Shown: in pieces, positions 10,179 through 21,525 of the stretch
How positions within the stretch are numbered: position 1 is the first letter of the stretch
Layout: each line of letters opens with the position of its first letter
Assembly (NCBI GenBank): GCA_025331565.1
Contig: JAFREQ010000003.1
Location: 13,323,001 to 13,387,000, forward strand
Origin: Holacanthus passer
Lineage: Eukaryota > Chordata > Actinopteri > Pomacanthidae
Length of the DNA: 64,000 nt
Direction: 5' to 3'
Program-made: the position numbers and the translations under genes
The notes under the pieces: model-generated
Seen by the model: the letters and a program-made list of their open reading frames with translations, nothing else
What the model was told of the DNA's origin: nothing
Database searches by the model: none

Positions 10179-13100
10179 TCATTTCTGTTCTTTATTCCTA
10201 TTAACATCCTTTTCATTAACCCAACAATGCTTCAAAAACATTTTGAAACATTCAGTCTTTAATTGTTGTCTCTTTGTAGCTTTAAATATGTGCGTTTTTC
10301 TCATCAGAAGGAAGATGAACTGTAACATTTTGAATTATAAACAGAGATTCACTTTTGAACTTCCACAATAGTGCCACTTCCTTACAAAACCAAAATAAAT
10401 GAAAATCTGACTCCTCTTTCCCGACACAAAATCTGCATAATTGAATTGAATTGAATTGAAACTGTTGAATGGCCCATTTATTAAGCATTTTCCTAGTCAG
10501 CAAGTATCTGTAAAATTCTAAAGGTGACATCAAAGATAGTTTCGGAAATGCATGTAAATCAAATCCTCCCATTGGTGCAGCAGATATTTCACTGACATGC
10601 GTGTATCTTTTCTCGCTCATCCATGTTGTATGTAGAGACAGCATGCCATCTGTTTAGAAAATTTCCTTTTCAAAGTCTGTATTACAGCTGCACAGAGTTG
10701 ATTGTACATTAAAGGTCACAGTCGTAACTGTACCATTCTCAAAGACAATTATAAGACAATATGATTCAGTTCAGAGATCATTTAGAAATAATCATTTTTC
10801 AGACATTGTTTCAAAAAACAAAGGCTTATCCTCTGTTGTTATTTCTGTTCTACCATAACATTTGGCTTGACTAACTGGGTTCTGGTGGAGGATATTGGTA
10901 TTGAAGTCAGCTGACTATGACATCTTCCAGAAAAACCTGATAAGTATGGAAATGATGTTCTCTTTAATATAGCAAATGGAAAAGCAGTTAACTGAATGTA
11001 AGGATAGAGATCTCTCCGGAACAAAGGAGGAACAGACATCAATAACTTTGCTGTGGATTTAAAACAAATTCAGGTGTAAGCGATGATTTTAATAGTTGAG
11101 TGCTTTAAGGTTTAACAGTTTGAGACCATCATGTTTATAATTATTATACAGAGCAGCTCCTTTACTTCTTGAGCTGAATTAAAATTGAATAACGTTTGTT
11201 GATATTTTTTGAACAACTCTTCTCTATATTGAGAATATAGATAAACTAAAATATATTATTAAAGAATTATCACCCTTGTTTTTCACATATAAAATTAAAT
11301 GAGTCATCCCCTAATTTTGTTTCTGTCAACATTTAGTAGCTTTCAATCGAGGTATTTCTTTATGTGTTCCATGTTTGTAGGGATATGAACTGTGTACCTA
11401 AGACATCTTTTGGGCCATCTGATCATTTTAATGGAAGATAACAGCTCAAAGTTTCAAAGTTCTTAACACAGCACATTTATCATAATTAGGAAATTAAGTA
11501 AAAAGTTATTAATTCTTCAACTAATGCAGTAAGAGAAGCAGCATTTGGTTGAATTAAAAAATTTACATCATCTGCATAAATTCACATTTTCTCTTCTAAA
11601 TTATTTCATTTCAATGGCCTTTTTCATTTCATTTCTTTCTTTTTTTTTCCAAATCATTCTTTCTTATTTGTTTCTGTTGCTATAATAAATAGATAAACAT
11701 AAAGTGGACATCCTTGTTTTAAATCTCTGTACTGCAGGGCTGCAGAGAAAAGCTGTTTTTTTTATTATTTAACACTCGGAGCTATATGATACAGCACTTT
11801 TATCCAACTAATTAACAAGTCTCCAAGGTTAAAATAGTACAAACATTTATAAATACTTCATCTAATGCTTTCTCGGAATCCGTGAAGACAATTAAGGCAG
11901 GCAGAGTTTTTCAAAAGCTCATAATATTTAACTAATTGGATTATTTGTCTCATATAGTCACTGATAGATCTACTACATTAAAAGCCACACTGATCAGGAT
12001 GAAAAATATTATAATATTTAAAGTCTATTTGCATTTAACGGCAATGGCCTCCAATTCTTTAATGTAGTTGGATCTTTATTCTTTACATAAATCGTGTTTT
12101 TACAATATTTAGATTCAATGTTGAATTTCTTTCCCTGTATGACCAATTGAAGGTAATAAGCAAAGGCGTCTTAACAGACTAATAAAAGCTCCTGGACTTA
12201 TAATAGCTGGACTTATAATGGACTTATAATAGCTTGATAAAACTCCTACTGTCCCTCACAAGATCCATTTTCTTTCTGTTAACTTTACAGAATTATTGTT
12301 TTGAAGGTTGGAGTGTTTTCTTAAATATATTATGTTCGTTTTCTCTGTGTATGTTCTCTCTAAATCTGTTTCCTTCCGCTCAGGACTGTCCAATAGAATT
12401 AGTGCCACAGTTATATTGTTGGTTGTCGGTTAAATCTCGGCTATCAGTGAATTTTCTCTCTCCAAACGATGCAGTGTCCCCGCGGGGTGCATTTAAAAGC
12501 ATCCCAGCTGTGTCATTATTTAACACAAAGAAATCTTTAACAAATTTGTTTGTTAGATCTAGGAAATCTTAATCATTTAGTTTCCAGGGACACTATGAAA
12601 CTTGGTGGTTCTGATACTCAACATTATAAGAGGATGGTCTGACCTAAATCTCTATGTAGTCCTCACTTTATTCATTGTCGGAGTCAGTGACGTTATGAAA
12701 TAATCTATTCTGCTTCCCTGATTCTGATTTCCTCGCCTCCATGTATGTCTTGTTTGCTTTGGATTCTGCATACGTCACTCAAGTCACTCACTCAAGTCCA
12801 ATGAGTTCAGTTTTGAATCTAAATCTACCTCCAGTACTTTATTATAGTCTGCTGTTATTATCAAATTTCTGTCCTGTAGCTTTTTGTCTTGTAACATACT
12901 GTACATTAAAAATGTCTTCAAAAAAATGCATCAGAATTAGTTGCATTTATCAATTCAAAATCTGGGTTTTCCACTACTATATTCTATAATAAACCTGCAC
13001 GAGGTGTTAATGTATCTTTAACCAAAATGTCCCTTTTTATACAAAATCATTATACCTTAAGAATTCAGCCATCCTCCATTCTTTTCTCCAGTTAATCTCC

Positions 13101-13200
13101 TCCTATTGAATAGAGCCAGTCTCTCATAATAAGAAAATATCGCTGTAAAAACGTCTCTCCTTTTCTTCTTATCAGCTAAACCATTACAATTAAAGCTCGG
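10179..13200 (-). mobile_element. decayed L1/Tx1-type LINE, ORF2 remains (endonuclease, reverse transcriptase, C-terminus)
   Basis: Minus-strand translation in shifting frames shows the order of a non-LTR retrotransposon ORF2. Near 13150-13195 is FNCNGLADKKKRRD, the start of an APE-type endonuclease. Near 12700-12760 is TYMEARKSE..GKQNRL, the degraded form of the endonuclease C-terminal (R)YTWRR..SRID segment. KDPTTLKNWRPL (about 12040-12081) and HPDQCGF (about 11980-12006) belong to the early reverse transcriptase. CRFCVGKEESDFHLFWFC (about 10380-10440) is the C-terminal zinc-finger-like motif. Coding homology continues after a frameshift near 10282 (TECFKMFLKHCWVNEKD) to a stop at 10179. 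Many stops and shifts make it inactive. The real 3' end probably lies between 10035 and 10179, at the tRNA gene. Clade assignment is from motif style only. Confidence 0.75.
10440..10460. repeat. (TTGAA)4 pentanucleotide repeat inside the LINE
   Basis: Four tandem copies of TTGAA/GAATT interrupt the LINE C-terminal coding region and add the residues FQFNS to the minus-strand frame. A slippage product. Confidence 0.85.
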
Positions 13201-13793
13201 TATTAATCATTCAGACAATATTAGCACTTCAATGGATTCTATAATTTCCTTATTCTTAAATGAAGAGATAACAATAACACGAGAGCAAAGCGGAAACAAA
13301 CAAAATTCAAAAAATAAAATGAGTTAAAACCAAGCAATGTAATAAACTGAAAAATAGATTACGGAGAACAATAAGAGGGCACAGAAAGAGAAAGAGGAAA
13401 AAAGACTCAATGGAAGAGACATAAAAAGAGACAAATGTTTTAGTTCTGGCAAGTTTGGCAGCACGTGAGCAGGAGCTAATACTTCTTTACACACCTGCAA
13501 ACCAGAGGAGTCAAATTATGAATAAATAAATTAAAATCTGCTGTTAGTATCAGGTCTGGCCATATCAGGAGGCTAAATTAGTTGTTAAACAGAAAGAGAG
13601 CAGGTGAACTCAGGACCATGGAGCAACATTCGGATCCATATACAGTTCATCATACACATATAACCTGTATGTGAATATATAACGGCCTATGATGGCAATT
13701 AAATTAATTTTTCTAATGGTGATAAATTGGTCGAAGCACTATTCGCCTCTTCATTATCACATTTGGAAACTGACCAGAGAACATGAGTTATTT
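13201..13793. other. spacer between the two LINE copies
   Basis: AT-rich sequence that probably combines the 3' UTR of the right-hand LINE with the 5' part of the left-hand one. No ORF1 and no clear poly-A tail or target duplication could be recognised. Confidence 0.45.
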
Positions 13794-15455
13794 TTACGAG
13801 GGACTTAAGCTTTCATTATATTCGATGAATGTTGACCAAGTTGCATTAAATTTTTCATGACAATTAGCCCTGCTGTATCTCAGCTTTTCAAACGGCAGCG
13901 TAGAGAGCACTTCTGCAGCCCAGTGTTTAAAGGAGGGAGGTTTATCTGATTCGCAGCGAGGAAGAAAGAGTCTTTGGGTCATTAATGAAGCAAACTGCCT
14001 TTGTATGAACTACAGAAACCATGATCTCTGGAGAGGAAGCCCAAAAGATTGTAATGTGTAAGGTGATCACTGATGTTTTCTTGCACATTTATGAAAAGGC
14101 CTCAAAAGGTTGTTCCCAGAAACTGTTCAAAGATTGATATAACCAAAACATACGGTCTACACTAGTTGGGCCAAGGTGACATCTAAAACACTCTGGGCTA
14201 ACATTGGGTTACATTCAGACTTTCATTTGAATAGAGTAGGCAGTGTAATACCTTAAATTGAATAAGGCAATGTTTTATACAGAATGAACAAGTATGTATA
14301 CATTCCAGTCTATGGATATGTTCAATGTCTTGATACCTGATAACCTGAGTCACGGTGTAAGTTTTGGAACTATTTCCCTTTGTATAGGGGTCCAGGAGAA
14401 ATACATTGTCTATCACATTCTTGGCAGGCAAGTGGGCAAAACTTCGGATCTGTAGGAATCTGAAAAAAAAAATGACATAAATGTACCTTTAAGGAAAAGA
14501 TCTTTAAAGAAGACCAGACTGTTCTTGTGCCAAATTTGGAGAGCTGTATTAGATTGGGATGGCGGCAAAGGATGGCAAGAGCTCAGGATATATATATTTT
14601 TTTTCCAGAGTGGAGTGGATCTAATATAATAATTTGCTTATGTTTACTGCCCACTAGTAATAAAATATCCATCCATGGGGTCAATTTGTTCCATACAAAA
14701 GAGAAAATCAGGTTATGTAGTTCTTTGAATAGAGACGTCAATAGAAAAATATGACTCGTTTGAAAAAGCACAGGAAAAGGAGTAAGGCTGTCATCTTGAT
14801 TGTATTCACCCTCGCTGCCAATGACATGGGGAATAACAACCATCATTTTAAGTCTTGTTTTGTACATTCTAACAAAGTTTTAAGTTGTGGCCATAGAAAT
14901 ATGTGAATGTGTAACTTTAATTCCCAGATAGCAGAATTCTTCTACCTTCAGATTAAAAGGAAAAAATCTATAGATGTTGTTAAATGATTAATGGATAAAA
15001 TTGTACGCTTTGAAATTCAATTTACAGACTGATATTTTTTGCCAAACAAATGTAAAGTGTTCGGAGTGCAGGTTGAGATTCTGCATATAACAAAATGTCA
15101 TCTGCATATAGTGACACTTTGTGTGTTTCGGTCTTCTTAGTTACTCCAATGACTTCTCCTCTCAAGGCCCGATGGCAAAAGGCAACAGCTCTATCTGGTA
15201 CCACGACGTAGTGAGAAATAACTGGAGTTTGTGCTCACCAAGGCTGCTGGCGATGAATAAATCATTTTAACCCAGAAAATAAATATTGAGCCAAACCCAA
15301 ACTTTTCAAGGACAGCGAGTAGATATTTCCACTCCGGATGATCAAAAGTATCAGCATGTGGAGAAACTACGACCTGGTTGTTGGATGGAGGAGAATAATG
15401 TACATTGATTAAACACCATGTTATAAAATGATTGCCTACTTGGTGTAAAGCCTGC
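13794..15455 (-). mobile_element. 5'-truncated L1-type LINE, reverse transcriptase and C-terminus
   Basis: A second LINE copy on the minus strand. It begins abruptly near 15455 within the reverse transcriptase with VVVSPHADTFDHPEWKYL, a degraded form of the D-A-EKAFDRVEW motif. It continues with EKFGFGSIFIFWVKMIYSSP, then the catalytic box as HKVSLYADDILLY (about 15075-15130), which keeps the YADD residues. Later blocks are FKELHNLIFSFVWNKLTPW (about 14680-14740), CIKHCLIQFKVLHCLLYS (about 14210-14285) and PPSFKHWAAEVLSTLPFEKL (about 13880-13945), the ORF2 C-terminus, ending at a stop near 13794. Several frameshifts and stops are present. Truncation at the 5' end is the usual result of incomplete target-primed reverse transcription. 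It differs in sequence from the left-hand copy, so it is another family and not a duplication. Confidence 0.85.
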
Positions 15456-15974
15456 TCAGTCTGGGTCTATTATTTTTGGAATCACTGTCAAGATGGCGAG
15501 AACTATTGTGAGAATTTTGTCATCACAGCAGAGGAGACGGATCGGTCGATGGGAGCCACAGTCACCGACTTTGGGCAAAATAATTACATTTTAAAGAAGT
15601 TTCAACCAAGAACAAATAGTGAAAAGCTACAGTCAGCCTGAAGCAGTATTAGTCGTGCTGTATTTGCCTGTGAAGTCATGTCAAAACTGCATGACAGAGA
15701 CCAAAAAGCCTCACCGCCGTGCAGTTAAAAAAGATGGCGCGTTTACTCGGGGGAAACACGACAGATTGAGAACAGATAGTGGCAGGAACAACCTGCACAT
15801 CAGCTCCACTGCAGGTTAACAAGCCGAATAACGCTGTGCGGGGACAAACTAAAGAGTCTCGACAAACAGACAGATATCCCAATCCGGGTTAATGAAATGA
15901 GCTGTGCTGAGGATGAGGGAGAAAAAAATGTGAAATGCTGTAATAACAATTAGGAAAAAAAAAAAAAAAGTATC
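15456..15974. other. intergenic spacer, nothing recognised
   Basis: Unique-looking DNA between the LINE and the presumed end of the tspan9 transcript, with an A run at about 15957-15969. Short open frames on both strands show no family resemblance. Confidence 0.5.
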
Positions 15975-15993
15975 CACGGTTGGTTCTGTTCAC

Positions 15994-15999
15994 TTTATT
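15994..15999 (-). promoter_or_regulatory. candidate distal poly-A signal of tspan9 (AATAAA)
   Basis: TTTATT on the plus strand, so AATAAA on the gene's strand, about 5.45 kb after the tspan9 stop codon. The sequence around it looks like the antisense of a transcript end. Other AATAAA sites on the same strand lie near 20612, 18009 and 16618, so use of this one is a guess. Confidence 0.3.
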
Positions 16000-18900
16000 T
16001 CAGTACATGTTACTCATACAAAATAATCTGTACAAAGGCTAAAATAGGTCATAGTTTTGCATAGAAGGAACAGTGACGTAAAACAAAAAGCCAGGATGGA
16101 ATGGCACAATAAACTCTCACTATCACACATGGGCCTGATAACAATTAGGTTAAATAAAAAAGGGATAAAGCTCCGTACAAAAATACTCTGCTGCGCACTC
16201 CATGCTGTAGAAACACCAGACAAATTGGCGATGGTTCCCACTTTCATCATCTTGCTTTTGTTCTTAAAAAAAAAAAAAACCTCTGCTCGACTGGCTGACT
16301 ACCATTAGCTCATCTCAGTGTCTTTAGGACCGCATTCCCTCAGGTTTTGTTATTTCTTTTAAAAAAAGCCTTTTTAAGGCAGCAATGCCACTCTCTTTCA
16401 TTCAATACACCGTGGGATCTGCTGTGACACCGCTTCACTTTGCTCTTCATGCCAAGTCCTGTCTCCCAGCCCCCCCAAAATTCAGCATCAAACACTGTTT
16501 AAATGCTGCCTATATAATTGACGGCGACATAAAGAGGGAATACATCAGGAGCATCGAGTCATTAAACATGAAAGGCAATGAGTGTACGGGTATCGTGGGA
16601 TTTTGTGACACTCTTTCCTTTATTTAAAAAATAATTGATTTGGAGAATAAAGAGAAGGTAGTGCACCACCTAGTATAGATATTCAGAGTGCTTTCACATG
16701 TAGCAGAAAAACTCCACAGGACAAGGCTGGCAGGTATCAGATGGTGCCACCCAGCAGAACACAACATCAAACACACCATTTCTAGAGCATACATTTCCAC
16801 TGCTCAGATATTCAGCTTTAGCACGGGGGGAAGGATTAGGAAGAGATTACAGAAATAATATGTCAAAGGTGGCAAAATAAAAAAAAAAAACAGTTTCTAT
16901 GTCTCAAAATTCTTCACAGCAGACAAAACCCAATTACTGCATGTGCGCTCTTCCTGTACCATCTCTGTGGCTTAGAGTTTGTGTGGATAAGAGGGAATAC
17001 TTCATACTCCTTCCAAAAACAACAAAAACAAAGTGTCTTACTACAAGATGCAAATGCAGCCAAATAAAATATGACAACTGACAAAAACACAAATTTACAT
17101 CAAATTTACACTGCTCCTGTACTTGAAAAGACGCCGACGGAGGCAGAAGAACTTATCAAACCGTGAGAGAATTGATCAAACATGGGTGAAAAAGAGCACG
17201 TGTTGTTAGGCAATTCAGAATTAGAAAATGGCTGTCAATGTACATGTGGTTACAAGTGTCAGAGGTAAAGTCTAAACAGTACGTTACATCAGTCGTAAAA
17301 ATGAGCGTATTTACATCCGGGGCTGATAAACTGTAGCGACATGAGCTCTGTGGTGCGGTATCGTCTAATAGATCATGCTCTACAAATACATAATGGGCCT
17401 TACACTGGCAGTTTTAAAAGACATACTGCAGATTATACCAGCACGTCCTAATTTAATTAAACTAGGTCCTAATACAGAGAAGCACGACGACAAGCGTGCA
17501 GTACGTCTTTCGTGGGCTTCGTGCTATATGACAAAATTTCTCTCTCCATCAATTCTGAATTAATTGCTTTAACTGCCTGTAGCAACGTTGAGACAGAAAG
17601 GCATTTTTGCACCTTGCAGAGGAACATCGCAAAGACTAATCCTCTCAGAAACAAATGCTTAATGTCATGTTCTCACAATGAGCGTCGATGAGCCTCTGTC
17701 ATGAATGAAAAAAAAAAAAAAGCCTACAAGAAAAAACAACAACAGTATATCGTATAAAAACAAACATTAAAACAGCGACAACCAATGTACAAAAATAACA
17801 TCATTAATCAGCTTTTGTTAAAATGGCATTCGTCCCTCCATTCTGAAAACACGGGGGGGGCATTTTCTCTGACAAAACCGTGAGGTGACAGCGGTGGAGC
17901 TGAAAATGTCAGAATGTCAGCACGGTCAGATCAGCGGAGGGCAAAGACTTACACAGTTCACAGCCTGACTTTCTGGGAGATGACGTCAGGTTTGGAGACA
18001 GACACCGGATTTATTCCTGCTCCGTTCTCACATTTTCTGTGACATCTGTGCTTTTTCACACTTTTCACGAAGCGACGCGACAAAATATTTATCTTGGGTT
18101 TTCTTCTCGCCTGCGGTGAGGTTGGAATACAGTCGGATTCACGGAACGCTTTCTCCTATAACCCCTCCCAGGTGCAGAATATACCTCCACAACTGCTTCG
18201 AGGCGTCCAGAGAGCACAGCTGTATTTCTTCTGTCACTGCTGCCAGCTACTGTATATATATAGTGCTGGGTGTCTGCAGAGCGAGGCAGTAAATAAGGGA
18301 TGTGTGGAGAGTTTGTGGAGGCAGCCAAGCAGAGGAGATGTGACCACTCGTGCCTGCGCTGTACATCAGCAGCTGTCATGTTCCCCCCGTGGACACAACA
18401 AGAAGAGTTTGAGCATATGGGGGGCAGGCAGTGAATCACAGCCAGCAGGGTCGCTGCACATCGCAGCCCAAATCTGTTGCTTCCTGATGCACAAACCCCC
18501 GCCCCCTCCCTCGTCCTAAAACTGTCTCTCGGATTAAGTCATTATAAAAGCAATAAAAAAAAAAGTTAAGAATGACTTCAGGTGACACTCTGAGGCATCC
18601 AGGCTGCCAGACTGGAAGAATGCCTAACGAGCGAATCTAGCTGTGCCATTTGTTATCCCATGTAGCAGCAATGCACAGTGTCTGAGTTCCAAGGCTTCAT
18701 CCAAGGCAAACTCTCCTGTCAACCTTGGACATAATTTAGAAACTCAGCCACTTCTGGTCCCAATGATTTCTCGACTCGGTTTCAACAAAACAAATGACCA
18801 CCTCTCTTCTTTTGTCGAAGGATAATTGCAGTTCATGGTCGTATTATTTGTGGATCTGGCCACCATCCCTATCAGTAATATTACTCTAAGTTCTTTGCTG

Positions 18901-19190
18901 AGATCTGGGAATGTGGTTTCTAAAAAGTCCACTGGGGTAAGAAACACACAGCCTGTTTTTTGGCCTCTTGAACTGCTGCTCACATTTCAGACTTTTTCAC
19001 CAGTTGAAATATGTCTTTGAGTCACTGACGACCGTTTTTTGGTCGCTGGAGAAAAAACGTAGCCAATTGGAGCAATGGGGGCCAGAAAAACAGGCTGTGT
19101 CCAAAATCCCAATTTGCTATATGATGCATTTTTACTGTCCTGCATTTTCTGTATTCTGAGAGTCAAATTCCCTAAACAGATGGGTATAAT

Positions 19191-19242
19191 CAGCCACATA
19201 GGTGTTGTCAATAATCAGTAATTGACGAAACCTATGTGGCTG
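19191..19242. repeat. inverted repeat: 24-base arms, 4-base loop
   Basis: Left arm 19191-19214 starts CAGCCACATAGGT; right arm 19219-19242 ends ACCTATGTGGCTG. The first 13 bases of the stem pair perfectly. In the whole 24-base stem there are three differences, one of which is a U-G wobble in plus-strand RNA. The loop is TCAG. It stands alone, without matching flanks. Confidence 0.85.
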
Positions 19243-21140
19243 CGTCATCACCACGTTTTGAAAGATGCCAACATTGCCTTGGTTTTGACTGAAAAGGACA
19301 TCGCCACATGAGACAAGTCGAGAGATAGACAAGAGATAAGTTGCTTAATGAGATGTCGAGTATTTAAATAAAGCAACATGGCAGATGATCATGTTGGCTT
19401 TAAACGAACATCAGCCAGACTTCTTTGGAGGAGAAAACAAAAGTGAACTGTAAAATTATTACTTAAACATCCATCAGAGTCTACAGATGGACTTTGGGGT
19501 TGACCTTTGACCTGTTGTACTTGCTGTTTTCCTCCACAATCAAGGATTATTACTGACCTTTCAAGAGCACTCAAGTGGCAGCTAATCTGGTTAAACTGTT
19601 GTTTACAGCCTGTTTGGTGGCTTGTTTCTTGCCCCATTGGACATTGTTGAAACGCTGTAGCCGTGTTCTCAGACCTCAGCGTTTACTTTGGTGAGTTATA
19701 AGTGATGACAACCAAGAGACGGCTGAAGCTGAAATGAATCCTTAACAATAAACTAGTCCTCTACGCCTCTGCCTCTCACATACTCAGAGACATTTTGAAG
19801 CCCTGAGCAGACACACTGGAGGGTATTTTCTTTAAGTCGCCACAGTAGATATGGAGTATTTTCACTCTTAAGGAGGCAGCCTGGTGCTCAGGCCTCCTGC
19901 AGCGAATCAGCGGTAAACAGACATGTCCTACAGGGCATGTTGCCATACCTATCTGTCTCAGCTTTGATCTGCCTACTCTCCCGCCGCCCCCTCCTCTGGC
20001 TGCAAAGAAAAGGAAGCTTACGTAAAATGGGTAAAGTTGCAAACCTGAGGTGTCACCTCGTGATGAGCGGGAATGTCAGCAGAGGTATTGTGTGCACGTA
20101 TGGAGAGCAGAGCTCATTGCTTCCTGACATGTGGGAAGAAAATTGGGGCGAAAAAAAAGAAAAATGGAGGCAGGGGGAGCCGACAGCCAGGGAGAGAAAG
20201 AATGAGGAGGGCAGAGCAAATGGATGAGATCTCAAGAATACAGGAGAGAAAGTGTCCAGCCGCCTCCGTTAACACAATTGATGGCAGCAGGGAGGCAGCA
20301 TCTCTGCTCTGTTTTTGCCCCTCATGCCCTTGCTTCTCCGTGCTTCTATGTGCTGTTTTTTTTCCACTTCCTCTGCAGCTTGGACAGCGTGATAAAACAC
20401 ACCCACAAAGCCACACAGACAAAATTCAGCGTGTATTCTCAAAGGGGGACTTCATCACACAGATCTCTTCACTTGACAGTCCTGGCGGAGCCCTAATAAA
20501 CAGCCATTTTACACCATTTGTATTGTCTCACAGGAAATGGGAATACTGCTGCTGTGTGGCATTACAAAGTGTGTGTGTGTGTGTGTTCACAGGCAGATTT
20601 GTGCATTGAAATTTATTATTCAGAGGATACTGCAGAATTTGGTATAAAATAAATCCACTGATGATTCCTCACGCTCACTTTACCCGAATCTCTGCAGTCG
20701 AATGAAAAAATATGAATCATGGATTAAACGGCACCCTGACATATTTGTGCCCCTCTGCAGCAATGTCACATCAAATCCACCCCCCCTCCGCCACACACAC
20801 ATACACAATGCATGTCTGAGAGCACTGATCTGTTCAACACGTACATTCCAAGGGAGCGTCCATGACATAGTCACAAAAAAAAAAACCAAGACAGAATGAA
20901 GACGTTTGACGACAAAGGTAAATCAGTAAAGTAGAAAACATGCCATGTTGGAACTTTGTTCATTTACAAGTGAAAAGGGGGCTTGACTTTAATCAACATG
21001 AAGAAAAAAAAACTCCACGAGAGGTGAAGGGTATCAGTTTCATATGTTGTCTTTGCCTCAGAGTGGGGTGTGTGGGCATTAGTAAAGTCATCATTGTCTC
21101 AAAGTCCGACCTTCCTTCCAGCAAACTGTTAGTCCAAGCG

Positions 21141-21158
21141 AAAAAAAAAAAAAAAAAA
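21141..21158. repeat. poly-A run of 18
   Basis: Uninterrupted A on the plus strand, about 300 bases after the tspan9 stop, reading as poly-U in the transcript. Confidence 0.95.
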
Positions 21159-21453
21159 TAGAAATGTACTCAAGAGGAGCAACAACCAATGGGATTCTCT
21201 TCCTTGCCAAAAGTAGGTGTCCCTTCTCTTCCAGTTGTGATACTCTTTGGCAAAAAATGAACGGTGAAAAGGAGAGAGCAGAACGGAGCGGGGACACAGC
21301 TGGATTCTGTACAGAAGATCTGGGAAGGGGTGGCGGGCAAGGGATGCTCTAAAGAGGTTGTAAAGTGACAGGGGGGGGAGGGGGCGTTTAAATCAGAGTC
21401 TTATCCCATCAGGCAGTGGGGCTCCTCTCCATTGGGTGCCTCCCCTCCGGAGG

Positions 21454-21525
21454 CTAAGCATCGTACTTCTTCCCCGTTCTGTGGATGTGGTGGAACAGCG
21501 TCATGGAGAACGCCATGCCCAGGAG
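21454..21525 (-). CDS. tspan9: tspan9 coding exon 7 (end of TM4, tail, stop)
   Basis: 23 codons and TAG, with acceptor TTTCCTCCACAG. It encodes LLGMAFSMTLF, then the cytoplasmic tail HHIHRTGKKYDA, the diagnostic TSPAN9 ending. Confidence 0.96.
   Translation of the reverse strand, partial: LLGMAFSMTLFHHIHRTGKKYDA

Larger units (their letters stand above)
15975..21453 (-). other. possible long 3' UTR and downstream region of tspan9
   Basis: Follows the tspan9 stop codon at 21454. No large transposon is recognised. It holds a near-perfect hairpin (19191-19242), an 18-base A run (21141-21158), a short TG tract (about 20567-20585) and several AATAAA signals on the minus strand. A mammalian TSPAN9 3' UTR is a few kilobases long, so an extended UTR is plausible but not shown. 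Open frames in this stretch, such as plus 20073-20609, have no recognisable domains. Confidence 0.35.

Noticed and set aside
20073..20609. 178-codon plus-strand frame
   Set aside because: Lysine/glutamate-rich start from purine-rich DNA and a TG-repeat-derived Val/Cys end; antisense to the presumed tspan9 3' region, no domain.
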